In this document: positions 34,555 to 43,491 of the stretch, in pieces
How positions within the stretch are numbered: the first letter of the stretch is position 1
Layout: every line of letters begins with the position of its first letter
Assembly (NCBI GenBank): GCA_001596135.1
Contig: CP014773.1
Span: 4,960,001-5,024,000, forward strand
DNA: 64,000 bases
DNA from: Mucilaginibacter sp. PAMC 26640
GTDB lineage: Bacteria > Bacteroidota > Bacteroidia > Sphingobacteriales > Sphingobacteriaceae
Direction: 5' to 3'
Position numbers and translations under genes: made by a program
The notes under the pieces: generated by a model
Databases searched by the model: none
What the model saw: the letters and a program-made list of their open reading frames with translations, nothing else
Told to the model about the DNA's origin: nothing

Positions 34555-36951
34555 CTATTCCACTGTAAATTCCCTCTTCAACCTGATGTCTTCTGACGAT
34601 GCGCCTATCATCACCGTAAATTTGCCGGGTTCTACCGTCCAGTTCATATTCTTATCCAGCAATGCCAGGTCGTCGGGATGCAGCGTGAATTGCACCGTTT
34701 TCTTCTCACCCGGATTAAGGGCAACGCGTTCAAATCCCCGCAGATCGAATTCGTACGTGGTTACGCTGCTTATATTATCCTTAAGATAAAGCTGCACTAC
34801 CTCGTCGCCTTTGCGCAGGCCGGTATTGGTAATATCAACCGTTACGGTGACATCTCCCTGAGCGTTCTCTTTTTCGGGTGATACAACCAGGTTACTATAT
34901 TCGAATTTGGTATAACTCAATCCGTAACCGAAAGGATACAGCGCGCCGTTTACACTGGTTTTGCCCCAACTATTCTGGCCGCCCTGCCCCGCCTGTGCAT
35001 TGGGTTTAAACGGAAAGTTAAACTCAATTTGCCCGGTAGTTTTAGGAAAAGTAATAGCCAGTTTACCGCCGGGATTATTATCACCAAACAAGGTTTCGGC
35101 AATCACCTGCCCGCTTTGCACACTCGGGAACCAGGCCTCCAAAATAGCAGGTACATATTTATTTTCCCAATTAATGGTAAGTGGCTGCCCGTTGATCATC
35201 ACCATTACAACCGGCTTGCCTGTGGCCTGCAATGCCTGGATAAGTTTGAGCTGCCTGCCCGGCAAATTGAGCCCGGTACGCGACAGGCTCTCGCCTACCC
35301 TATCCACATCCTCGCCCACAACGGCGATGATCACATCAGCTGTCTTTGCCCTGGTAACAGCCGAATCGATCCCTGCCTGCTCCGCAGCAGTCAGCGGGGT
35401 TTCGATGATCTCACTTTCCGGCCAGGTAGCATCTACCATGTTGCAGCCTTTAGTATAGCTTACGATAGCGTTCTTGCCTACATAGTTTTTAATCCCATCC
35501 AATACACTGGTCACGGGGTTGTGCGAGGGACCATAGCGACTGATCGCATAATTACTCTCCACGGCAAGCGGACCAGTCACCAGGATGTTTTTGTATTTGT
35601 TTTTATCCAGCGGCAACAATTCACCGGCATTTTTTAGCAGCACCATGCTTTCACGGTTCATCTTCAGGCTCATCTCTTGATCCGCCGCGGTGTGCACCAG
35701 TTTATCGGCGGCTTTCGGGTCTTTTACATAAGGGCTATCAAACAAACCCAATCTGAACTTTACCTTCAGCACATCGCCCACCCGGCTGTCAATCACCTTC
35801 ATGGAAATTTTGTTCTCTTTGATCAATTCGCGCAGGGGGAGTATAAAGGTTTGGGGCATGGTAAAATTTGTACGCACGTTCAGCCCGGCCTCAACCGCCT
35901 GGCGTACGGCTTCTTTATAGTCGCCCGCCACATGGTGCTTGGAATACAAGAATTCAACTGCTTCACTATCGGATACCACATATCCATCGAAACCAAATTG
36001 CTGCCGCAGCAGCTCCGTCAAAAAGTAATAACTGCCTGTGATGGGGACACCATCCCAATCATTATAACTGCTCATTACACCCATAGGGTGCGCTTCCTGG
36101 ATCACCCGGCGAAATGGATACAGGTAGATCTGGTGCATCTCCCGCGGGGCCACATGCGGATCGGTGCGGGCACTGCCATCACGCCCCCCCTTAGGCACAC
36201 TATAAACGGCGTAATGCTTTAGGGTGGAGGCTACTCCCTCCTCCTGGATACCCAGCACCATCTGCTTGCCCAGTTCGGCAATATGAAAAGGATCTTCGCC
36301 ATAACACTCTACCACACGGCCCCAGCGCTGGTCGCGGGCCGGGTCGAGTATCGGGGCATAAACATTGGTATACCCCAGCGCTTTCGCTTCGCGGCCAACC
36401 GTTTGCCCGGCTGCTCTAACCAGTTGTTTATCCCAGGTAGCACCAATGGATATGGGCGCAGGCAGCGGCGTAGCCCGGTCGTGATTGAGTCCGTGAATGC
36501 CTTCGTTTGTAAAATCTACCGGAATACCCATCCGGGTTTCTTCAACAAACCACTTTTGTATCGTATTGATAGCCGAAGCATGCTTACTGAAAGGAAATGA
36601 ATATTGGGTGGGTGCATCGTCGGTATGTGAAGAAAGGTTATTTAGCTCTTCGTCTATATTAGCAATACCGTCCTTCCAGATCTCGGTTTTCCAGCGCTCA
36701 ACTGGCATCTCATCTTTCAGTACGCGTTTGTAACCGTAAAGCGTGGCCATCTGGCAGGTTTTTTCTTCAACGGTCATCTGGCTCAGCAAATCCGTGACGC
36801 GTTTTTCTATGGTTTGAGCAGGATCCTCAAAAACGTCCATTTTCCCATTCTTATTAAAATCAACCCAGCCCTTGTGATAGATGTTTTTTTGCTGGGCCGA
36901 TGCGGATACAGCCAGCGAGAGCAGTAAAAGTGCTAATAGCGGTTTTTTCAT
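34555..36951 (-). CDS. glycoside hydrolase family 3 beta-glucosidase/xylosidase
   Basis: 798 residues with a signal peptide (1-20, ending ASAQ). After a short N-terminal motif with DFNKNGKMDVFEDP come the TIM-barrel domain with nucleophile Asp328 in GYVVSDSEAVEF, the alpha/beta sandwich domain, and a C-terminal fibronectin-III-like domain (about 695-798). The conserved KH(F/Y) is KHYAVYS. It is an exo-acting enzyme releasing terminal glucose or xylose in the periplasm. It lies 0.35 kb from an AT-rich insert and has a decayed tail copy about 2.5 kb away. Confidence 0.94.
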   Translation of the reverse strand: MKKPLLALLLLSLAVSASAQQKNIYHKGWVDFNKNGKMDVFEDPAQTIEKRVTDLLSQMTVEEKTCQMATLYGYKRVLKDEMPVERWKTEIWKDGIANIDEELNNLSSHTDDAPTQYSFPFSKHASAINTIQKWFVEETRMGIPVDFTNEGIHGLNHDRATPLPAPISIGATWDKQLVRAAGQTVGREAKALGYTNVYAPILDPARDQRWGRVVECYGEDPFHIAELGKQMVLGIQEEGVASTLKHYAVYSVPKGGRDGSARTDPHVAPREMHQIYLYPFRRVIQEAHPMGVMSSYNDWDGVPITGSYYFLTELLRQQFGFDGYVVSDSEAVEFLYSKHHVAGDYKEAVRQAVEAGLNVRTNFTMPQTFILPLRELIKENKISMKVIDSRVGDVLKVKFRLGLFDSPYVKDPKAADKLVHTAADQEMSLKMNRESMVLLKNAGELLPLDKNKYKNILVTGPLAVESNYAISRYGPSHNPVTSVLDGIKNYVGKNAIVSYTKGCNMVDATWPESEIIETPLTAAEQAGIDSAVTRAKTADVIIAVVGEDVDRVGESLSRTGLNLPGRQLKLIQALQATGKPVVMVMINGQPLTINWENKYVPAILEAWFPSVQSGQVIAETLFGDNNPGGKLAITFPKTTGQIEFNFPFKPNAQAGQGGQNSWGKTSVNGALYPFGYGLSYTKFEYSNLVVSPEKENAQGDVTVTVDITNTGLRKGDEVVQLYLKDNISSVTTYEFDLRGFERVALNPGEKKTVQFTLHPDDLALLDKNMNWTVEPGKFTVMIGASSEDIRLKREFTVE

Positions 36952-37198
36952 GAAAGCAGATGTATGGTTTACTTTTCAAATATAGGTAAAGACGATACTG
37001 CTTGTAGGTTTAAACCGTATTTATCCTACAACGTTTTTGGTAAGCACGCGTATAAACAAAGGAACAGCATAAGTTTACTGAGAATATACTTAATAATTTA
37101 GCGGGTTGCACAATGCACACCGAATTGTAATTATATTGTAATACTTTGGCATCCGATTTGAGCCGTACCGATTATACTATCATAACTGGAAGTTTTTT

Positions 37199-37660
37199 AT
37201 GAGCCACACGTTTCTAATGAGCTTTTTATCGTTGCTATTGTTTAATGGTATAAACACCACCGCAACAAAATCAACTACTGCCGCAGATGAGCAGATCTGC
37301 GGGAAATGGCAAACTGAAGAAAAGAACCTGGTAGTACAGGTTTACAAAGAAAATTCGCAGTTTAAAGCCAAAATAATTTGGTTCAATGATAAGGACGATA
37401 GCAAGCCCATGGATTACTGGACAGATAAAAACAATCCGGATCCGGCGCTGCGGTCCAGAAAACTTATTGGTTTGAATGTGCTGGAAAATTTGGTATATGA
37501 TGCCAGCACTAATTCCTGGGAAGAAGGAATGATATATGACGCCAAAAATGGCCGTCATTGGAATTCATCAGCCTATATAGATAAAAACGGACTTCTTAAA
37601 GTTAAGGGGTACTGGCACTTTAAGTTCATTGGCAAAACCATGACCTTTAACCGTATCTAG
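37199..37660 (+). CDS. DUF2147 family protein
   Basis: 153 residues with an N-terminal signal-type segment (about 1-24). The conserved core begins IC-GKWQTEEKNLVVQVYKEN and ends KVKGYWHFKFIGKTMTFNRI, the DUF2147 pattern (a beta-rich secreted domain). Function unknown. It ends at a terminator. Confidence 0.85.
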   Translation: MSHTFLMSFLSLLLFNGINTTATKSTTAADEQICGKWQTEEKNLVVQVYKENSQFKAKIIWFNDKDDSKPMDYWTDKNNPDPALRSRKLIGLNVLENLVYDASTNSWEEGMIYDAKNGRHWNSSAYIDKNGLLKVKGYWHFKFIGKTMTFNRI

Positions 37661-37681
37661 CTGCTAAACTACATATCATAG

Positions 37682-37718
37682 AAAAGCGACGCTTGGAATA
37701 ACCGAGCGTCGCTTTTTT
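37682..37718. terminator. intrinsic terminator between convergent genes
   Basis: A 15-bp stem (AAAAGCGACGCTTGG with CCGAGCGTCGCTTTT; one G-T pair) and a five-base loop, with A and T runs at the sides. It serves the DUF2147 gene and the convergent YceI gene. Confidence 0.85.
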
Positions 37719-37736
37719 ATTATCATTGAAAATTTA

Positions 37737-38315
37737 TTATTTAGCCTGGCCAAATTCGCCGCTGGCGCTCAATACTACTTCGTCGCTAAGCATTGGCGCA
37801 CCGTATTTGCTTCCGAAACCGTAATCAGAACGGTTGATCGTACCGGTTACTTTAAAACCAGCAGCAGGTTGTTTGCTCATTGGGTTAGTAATAGTACCAC
37901 GGTGAACCATATCAAAAACAACTGGTTTAGTAACACCATGTAAAGTTAAGTTACCAGCCAGTTTAAACTTACCGGCACCTGCAGGGGTGATTTTAGTACT
38001 TACGAATGTAAGTGTTGGGTACTTGGCAACATCAAAAAACTTCTCGCTTTTAAGGTGACCATCACGTCTTTCGTTATCAGTATTAACCGATGCGGTTTGC
38101 GCAGTAAAAGAAACTTTAGCATCGCTGAAATCAGGTTTTGCAGCTACAATAGTTGCATCAAAATCTTTAAAAGTACCATCAACATCAGATACCGCCAAGT
38201 GGGTAATGGTAAAGGTTACATGAGAATGCGCTTTGTCATTCTTCCAGGTAGTTTGAGCAAAAACCGCTGTTTGCATTAATAATGCCGTTGCAGCTACGAG
38301 TAATGTTTTTTTCAT
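37737..38315 (-). CDS. YceI family protein
   Basis: 192 residues with a signal peptide (1-20, ending VFAQ). The YceI beta-barrel signatures are present: KAHSHVTFTITHLAVSDVDGTFKDF, DNERRDGHLKSEKFFDVAKYPTLTF, and ANLTLHGVTKPVVF-like GNLTLHGVTKPVV. Members bind polyisoprenoids such as ubiquinone or menaquinone precursors in the periplasm. It ends at a terminator that it shares with the neighbour. Confidence 0.92.
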   Translation of the reverse strand: MKKTLLVAATALLMQTAVFAQTTWKNDKAHSHVTFTITHLAVSDVDGTFKDFDATIVAAKPDFSDAKVSFTAQTASVNTDNERRDGHLKSEKFFDVAKYPTLTFVSTKITPAGAGKFKLAGNLTLHGVTKPVVFDMVHRGTITNPMSKQPAAGFKVTGTINRSDYGFGSKYGAPMLSDEVVLSASGEFGQAK

Positions 38316-38379
38316 TGTGTTTAAATTTTGGTTAATAGTTATAATATTTTTTACAGTTCAAATATAAATAAAGGTTTTA

Positions 38380-38425
38380 CACTTTCTAAAAAAAAGATGT
38401 TGCAACATCTTTTTTTTAGAAAGTG
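38380..38425. terminator. 46-bp perfect palindrome
   Basis: CACTTTCT, eight A, GATGTTG, followed by its exact reverse complement without a spacer. In either direction it forms a hairpin with a T run inside the stem. It lies 10 bases after the alpha/beta hydrolase stop on the minus strand, so it can act as its terminator. Confidence 0.7.
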
Positions 38426-38435
38426 ATGACAAATA

Positions 38436-39245
38436 CTATTTCTTTTTAAAAAAGGCATCAACGCGTTTATTAAATTCTTTAGCATGCTCTACCAATGTGC
38501 CATGGCCCGAATTTGATACTATCCATAATTCAGAACCGGGAATGTTTTTTTGAATGAGGCGTGTATGCGGATCGGCAATAACATCATGGTCGCCTGCGAT
38601 AATTAAAGCGGGGCATTTGATTTGCTGCAACTGGGTAAGTTTAATGTTTGGCTGATTATAATCCAGCATAAAGATCTTCCAGGCATTTTTAGCTTTTTGA
38701 GTTTTCCAAACGCGATCTTTATTTAGATTGTAATAATTATTGGCCTGTTTCCAGCCGTCGCCCGAGAAAGCGCTGGCGTCCGGTGTAATATTAGCACCTG
38801 TTGATGCCAGTTTGATTACCTGATCAGGATGCCGGATGGCCATGAGCAGGGCATTGATACCGCCATCGCTCCACCCTAGTACATAGGCCTTCGGTATTTT
38901 TAACGTATCCAGCAGCACCGAGAAATCATCAGCCATTTGCTCAAAGCTTAGCGAATCGGCTGCGTCAGCAGATTTCCCCTGAGCACGGCTATCTACTAAA
39001 ATAACCCTGTACTTTTTGGCAAAGTAAGGTACATTTTCGGAGAAGGCACTCATGTCACCACCGTTACCGTGGATCATTAACAAAGGATCGCCCTCCCCGT
39101 ATTCTTCCACGTACAACTTAATTCCGTTTATATGATAGTAATGGCCAGCCCCTGGGTTATTTCCGTACATTGTTTTTGGTTTGCAGCCCAACAAGGTTAA
39201 CAGCTGCGGAAGTATCACCCATAAAATTAATCGTTTTACTTTCAT
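38436..39245 (-). CDS. lipoprotein alpha/beta hydrolase
   Basis: 269 residues from the ATG whose complement ends at 39245. A signal peptide with L-L-G-C (Cys21) makes it a lipoprotein. Fold motifs: IHGNGGDMSAF (oxyanion), nucleophile elbow GWSDGG, GDHDVIADP and SGHGT for the Asp and His. Likely an esterase or C-C hydrolase at the envelope. The start chosen gives a proper signal sequence; two further upstream ATGs exist. Confidence 0.87.
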   Translation of the reverse strand: MKVKRLILWVILPQLLTLLGCKPKTMYGNNPGAGHYYHINGIKLYVEEYGEGDPLLMIHGNGGDMSAFSENVPYFAKKYRVILVDSRAQGKSADAADSLSFEQMADDFSVLLDTLKIPKAYVLGWSDGGINALLMAIRHPDQVIKLASTGANITPDASAFSGDGWKQANNYYNLNKDRVWKTQKAKNAWKIFMLDYNQPNIKLTQLQQIKCPALIIAGDHDVIADPHTRLIQKNIPGSELWIVSNSGHGTLVEHAKEFNKRVDAFFKKK

Positions 39246-39428
39246 ATACAGTTTGCTCATTGGCAGGTAAATATAACATTTAGAAAGCAATGTTCAGTCG
39301 CGCAGGCTGATCATTATCAACTGGTTGACCTTGTGATAATACCCTGCAAGGAAATTTATTTACGCAGTTGGAAACAAATTGCTATTTTCACTAAATTAAC
39401 ATATTTCTATAAAGAATATCAAGATTGA

Positions 39429-40037
39429 ATGGAAACGATAAGAGAGACGATAAAGCTTTTAGAAAAATCTAATTTCTATTATACACTTGTTATTGGTATG
39501 GACAATAAATATCAGTACGTAAGTGAATATTACAACCATAACTTTGATTTCTTGAGGGAGTCATTAGTCGGCAAGCCATTTTATATCACTCTTCATCCTG
39601 ATGATGTGAAGATATGCCGCGAGGTTGGCGGCAAATGCTTTGAACAACCCGATAAACTTTTGCCCGCAACCTTAAGAAAGCATAATGGCAGGGGTGGCTT
39701 TATATTTACCCAATGGGAATTTAAGGCATTGTTTGATAAGGACAACAATCCTTTTGGGATTTTCTGCATTGGTCATAACATTACCGAGCATATTGAAGCT
39801 ACTAATCAATTAGAAGAAGCCATTGCCGAAATTGAAGATAAAACCGGCAAGTTGCACGAGATCGGCTTTATGCAATCGCACATTGTGCGGAAACCCCTTG
39901 CCAACATCATTGGCTTAGCCAGCGTCATGAGTAACATGAATGTAGATGAAGAGCTGATAGGGGTAACCAGTATGATGATCAACAGCGCGATAGAGTTAGA
40001 TACCGCTATCAAGAACATCGTTGATAAAACATCATAG
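39429..40037 (+). CDS. PAS protein with kinase-like dimerisation helix but no ATPase domain
   Basis: 202 residues. A PAS/PAC domain (about 10-120: FYYTLVIGMDNKYQYVSEYYNHNF, then HNGRGGFIFTQWEFKAL, ICFIGHNITEHIEA-like end) is followed by a coiled coil and a DHp-like helix with MQSHIVRKPLANIIGLAS. The conserved His and the K-P-L pattern are kept, but the protein ends after about 50 further residues without an ATP-binding domain. It could be a truncated kinase, a phosphotransfer or decoy protein. Its stop touches the stop of the convergent oxidoreductase. Confidence 0.78.
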   Translation: METIRETIKLLEKSNFYYTLVIGMDNKYQYVSEYYNHNFDFLRESLVGKPFYITLHPDDVKICREVGGKCFEQPDKLLPATLRKHNGRGGFIFTQWEFKALFDKDNNPFGIFCIGHNITEHIEATNQLEEAIAEIEDKTGKLHEIGFMQSHIVRKPLANIIGLASVMSNMNVDEELIGVTSMMINSAIELDTAIKNIVDKTS

Positions 40038-41132
40038 CTATATTGTTTCCCATTTACCTGTTTTTAAACTGCGATAAATAGCATCAACCACTTTCATATC
40101 TTTTTCGCCTTCTTCGCCAGGCACGCGGCTTTGTTTGTTAAGCATAACACAAGTTGCAAAATCATCCATTTGCGCTGCCTGTTGAATATTGTTTGGAATG
40201 TTCATCGGTTTGCCATTAACCTTGCCATCTAAACCGCCGTAGCCAAAGGCCGGCTCCAGTTCAAAATGGCCGTTTTCGGCAGTTGCATGCAGGTAGCTCC
40301 AATTATTGTTGTAGCTGGATTTGCCATTAACCTTTGCCCCGCCCGGAAACTTTAGTTCCCAAAAAATGGTTTCGTCGACCTCTTTAAACAATTCCGGCCG
40401 CGTTTTTTGCTGGGTAGCTTTAACAGCAACCGGCTCTTCACCCAACGTATAACGTGAACCCTGGATGGAGTATATGCCCATATCCATCAGCGCACCGCCG
40501 CCAGACAGCGCCTTTTTTAGTCGCCAGGCATTGGGGTCGCCCCCATATACAAAGCCATTACCCGTATCTATTTTTACTACTTTACCAAAAACTTTCTTTT
40601 GGCCAAGGCGCATCACTTCTTGTGAATGCGGTTCAAAATGCAGGCGGTAACCAATGGATAGCAATCTTTTTGCGTTTTTACATGCAGCTATCATTTCGCG
40701 GCAATCGGCAGCGTTGAGGGCCATCGGCTTTTCGCAAATAACATGCTTGCCCGCTTTTGCCGCTCGTATAGTATATTCTTTGTGCATGCTTACAGGCAAC
40801 ACGATATAAACTATGTCAATAGCTGGATTATGAGCTATTTGGTCAAAAGTTTGGTAATTGTAAATATTCTTTTGGGGGATGTTGTACTTTTTTGACCAAG
40901 CCTCTGCTTTTTGAGGGGTTCCTGTTACAATACCAGCCAAATAACAGTTTTTGGTATGCTGCAATGCCGGTGCCAATTGCCCGCCACTGTAGCTACCCAA
41001 ACCTACCAATGCAATACCCATTTTTTTACCCGCCGCTATAGCGGAGATGGTGGAGCCCAGCATTAACGCGCTGGATGCTATGGCACTTTGCTGAATAAAG
41101 CTCCGGCGGGAAATTTCTTTATCGTTCTTCAT
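40038..41132 (-). CDS. Gfo/Idh/MocA family oxidoreductase, Tat-exported
   Basis: 364 residues. A twin-arginine signal (SRRSFIQQSA) precedes the mature start. The Rossmann domain follows with MGIALVGLGSYSGGQLAP, the motif VICEKPMAL (E-K-P) and the C-terminal alpha/beta domain with GGALMDMGIYSIQGSRYTLG. Such periplasmic enzymes act on sugars or inositols (glucose-fructose oxidoreductase type). The substrate is unknown. Confidence 0.9.
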   Translation of the reverse strand: MKNDKEISRRSFIQQSAIASSALMLGSTISAIAAGKKMGIALVGLGSYSGGQLAPALQHTKNCYLAGIVTGTPQKAEAWSKKYNIPQKNIYNYQTFDQIAHNPAIDIVYIVLPVSMHKEYTIRAAKAGKHVICEKPMALNAADCREMIAACKNAKRLLSIGYRLHFEPHSQEVMRLGQKKVFGKVVKIDTGNGFVYGGDPNAWRLKKALSGGGALMDMGIYSIQGSRYTLGEEPVAVKATQQKTRPELFKEVDETIFWELKFPGGAKVNGKSSYNNNWSYLHATAENGHFELEPAFGYGGLDGKVNGKPMNIPNNIQQAAQMDDFATCVMLNKQSRVPGEEGEKDMKVVDAIYRSLKTGKWETI

Positions 41133-41210
41133 AGGTTTGATATTTAACGGTGGTAATTAATTTTATAACAATATCGGGCATAAAAAAACAAATACAAAAA
41201 CTGATAACAA

Positions 41211-41238
41211 AAAAAAGCCGCTCATAAAGAACGGCTTC
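41211..41238 (-). terminator. short intrinsic terminator
   Basis: On the minus strand AAGCCG pairs with CGGCTT around a short loop and is followed by a run of T. It lies 9 bases after the stop of the gene at 41247-41693. Confidence 0.7.
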
Positions 41239-41246
41239 TGTTTTGC

Positions 41247-41693
41247 TTAAACACCTACGTATTCAAAGCGGTTATTCTCGTTACTCCGCTCCCGACGCAA
41301 TTTGTTCTCTTTAGCCAGTTTCAATAAAATCCCCGATAGTTCGGAAGTTTTAAAATCCGAATCGAAATTATCTTTGCAATAATCTGCAATGGATGATATA
41401 GAATGCGGCGTGCTGAAAAAATCGCTGCTAAGCAATTGATTCAGCACTTTTGTGGCACCTGGTTTTTTACGCCTTTGAACACTTGCGCTTTGATCTTCTT
41501 CATTTTCTTCCCTGGGCCTGCGTACCCTCTTATTGAAAATTTCATTTCCTTCCGTATCCACCCGCTCTGCTTCTATAATCTCGTCTAAAAGCCTGTCAAC
41601 CACCCTTACCTGTACGGCCTCCGATTGGAAAGAATTAACAACTTCTGCAATTTCTACAAGTTGTTTTTTTAGTTTTTCAATGTGTCTGTTCAT
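41247..41693 (-). CDS. hypothetical protein, two-part with charged linker
   Basis: 148 residues. An N-terminal helix (HIEKLKKQLVEIAEVVNSFQSEAVQVRVVDRLLDEIIE), a very charged middle (RRPREENEEDQSASVQRRKK) and a C-terminal domain of about 60 residues with HSISSIADYCKDNFDSDFKTSELSGILLKLAKENKLRR, which looks like a winged-helix DNA-binding fold. I do not recognise the family. Possibly a small DNA- or protein-binding factor. Confidence 0.65.
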   Translation of the reverse strand: MNRHIEKLKKQLVEIAEVVNSFQSEAVQVRVVDRLLDEIIEAERVDTEGNEIFNKRVRRPREENEEDQSASVQRRKKPGATKVLNQLLSSDFFSTPHSISSIADYCKDNFDSDFKTSELSGILLKLAKENKLRRERSNENNRFEYVGV

Positions 41694-41828
41694 CCTAAAT
41701 TGTAACCCTGTTTTTATAATTAAATAAGTAGATGTATTAAAGAACTATCTGCATTGTTCCGATGCCCTTATTTAATAGTTAATAATATTATGTAACGTGA
41801 AACTGCGATAATAGTATTTATAAAAGAA

Positions 41829-41860
41829 AAAAGCGCCTGTTTTGTTTTAAAACAGGCGCC
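41829..41860 (-). terminator. intrinsic terminator after lysine aminotransferase
   Basis: GCGCCTGTTTT and its perfect complement (11-bp stem, five-base loop), followed on the minus strand by TTTTTT. It lies 25 bases after the aminotransferase stop. Confidence 0.88.
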
Positions 41861-41884
41861 GGTAGCAGTATTATTACATTTATA

Positions 41885-43216
41885 TTAAAGTATGGGGATT
41901 ATTTTTTCAATCATATTCAATCCCTCATCTATGTGCGCTTCTTCAATAATTAGGGCCGGGCGGAAACGAATGGTACGATCTCCGCAGCCCAGGTACATAA
42001 TATTATGAGCTAAAGCACTATCAATAAATGCATTACGAGTTTTGCTATCAGGTAAGTCAAAAGCGGTTATTAATCCCTTGCCCCTTACATTTGTAATCAG
42101 GCTGTTCTTAGCAGCAATATTCAATAAGCCATTTTGCAGGTAAGCACCGGTTGCGGCGGCCTTATCGCATAAATTATCATCGGCTATGATCTCCATAATT
42201 TTTGCAGATCGCACCATATCCACCAAACTTCCACCCCAGGTGGAGTTGATTCGTGAGGAGATCTTAAAAACATTGTCCTCAATTTCATCAACCCGGTTAC
42301 TTACCAGGATGCCGCAGACCTGCATTTTTTTACCAAAAGCAACGATATCCGGCCGTGCTTTTTCGCCAAAATGCTGGTGCAGCCAAAATTTGCCGCTCAG
42401 GCCCACACCGGTTTGTACTTCATCATAAATCAGCATGGCATCATATTCATCAGCAAGTTGGCGCAATTGTTCCAGAAACTCCTGCCGCACATGTTTATCG
42501 CCACCTTCAGAGAGTATTGGTTCAATGATGATCGCACAGATCTCATCCGGGTTTTGTGCAAATGCTGTCCTGATCTCGGCTATGGATCTTGCTTCCCTGC
42601 TTACCAGGTCATCGATATTGTTTTCGTTCAAAGGAAATTCAATTTCAGGTAACGAAACTCTCGGCCAATCAAATTTGGCAAACCATTTAGTTTTTACCGG
42701 CTGCGTATTAGTTAAGCTTAACGTATAGCCCGACCGGCCATGAAAGGCATTCTCAAAATGTAAAACCTTGTGTCCTTTTTCAGTAGTGTGGCCCTTAGCA
42801 AAGTTCTTTTGAACTTTCCAGTCCATTGCTACCTTCAAAGCGTTTTCTATAGCCAAACTACCGCCGGCTATAAAAAATGCATGCGGTAAATAATCAGGAA
42901 TACCCACGCGCGAAAAAGTATCGATAAACTGCGCGTATTGCTCGGTGTAAATATCAGAGTTGGATGGATTAGTTAATGCAGCCAGCATCAGGTTTTTCTT
43001 AAACACCTCATCGTTCAGCATTTTGGGATGATTGTACCCTAATGGCACAGATGCAAAGCAGGTAAAAAAATCTAATAGGGTACGTTTGTTCTTGGCATCG
43101 TAAATATGCACGCCCTGGCTTTTTTCCATATCAAAAGTAAGGTCGAACCCATCGGCAAGAATGTGCTTGCTAAGAGTTTCCTGAACATTTTGCGCGTTGA
43201 TCTGTGAGTGGTTCAT
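41885..43216 (-). CDS. lat: L-lysine 6-transaminase
   Basis: 443 residues from the ATG whose complement ends at 43216; ATGs at 43222 and 43237 add a few residues. Class III PLP aminotransferase with HFENAFHGRSGYTLSLTN, LIYDEVQTGVGLSGKFW and the PLP lysine in VAFGKKMQVCGILV. The overall pattern is that of the lysine 6-transaminase family, which converts L-lysine to allysine/1-piperideine-6-carboxylate with 2-oxoglutarate. It would start lysine breakdown towards 2-aminoadipate. It ends at a terminator. Confidence 0.9.
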   Translation of the reverse strand: MNHSQINAQNVQETLSKHILADGFDLTFDMEKSQGVHIYDAKNKRTLLDFFTCFASVPLGYNHPKMLNDEVFKKNLMLAALTNPSNSDIYTEQYAQFIDTFSRVGIPDYLPHAFFIAGGSLAIENALKVAMDWKVQKNFAKGHTTEKGHKVLHFENAFHGRSGYTLSLTNTQPVKTKWFAKFDWPRVSLPEIEFPLNENNIDDLVSREARSIAEIRTAFAQNPDEICAIIIEPILSEGGDKHVRQEFLEQLRQLADEYDAMLIYDEVQTGVGLSGKFWLHQHFGEKARPDIVAFGKKMQVCGILVSNRVDEIEDNVFKISSRINSTWGGSLVDMVRSAKIMEIIADDNLCDKAAATGAYLQNGLLNIAAKNSLITNVRGKGLITAFDLPDSKTRNAFIDSALAHNIMYLGCGDRTIRFRPALIIEEAHIDEGLNMIEKIIPIL

Positions 43217-43491
43217 AAGCATAACTGATTTTAACAAATCTAATAAAAAGCCCTAAAAAACAATAATTTAAAGGTTTTTGAACCGATTTGCAAAAAAGTA
43301 ACTTTAAATTAACTAAACCTAGTTTTTGAACCAAAGCGGAGAATAGTATGCCGGGGACAGATGTGCAGATGTGCAAAATTCAGCTATGCAGATGCGGTAA
43401 AAGATCTTCGAATAAAGGAAAGTTTGAAATTGAAAATGGTTGAACCAAATTTCCGAATCAGGGAAACCGTTTTAATTCCCCAAATTATGGT

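Noticed and set aside
35029..36222. two long plus-strand frames opposite the GH3 gene
   Set aside because: The minus strand encodes a full GH3 with catalytic motifs; the antisense frames show no domain.
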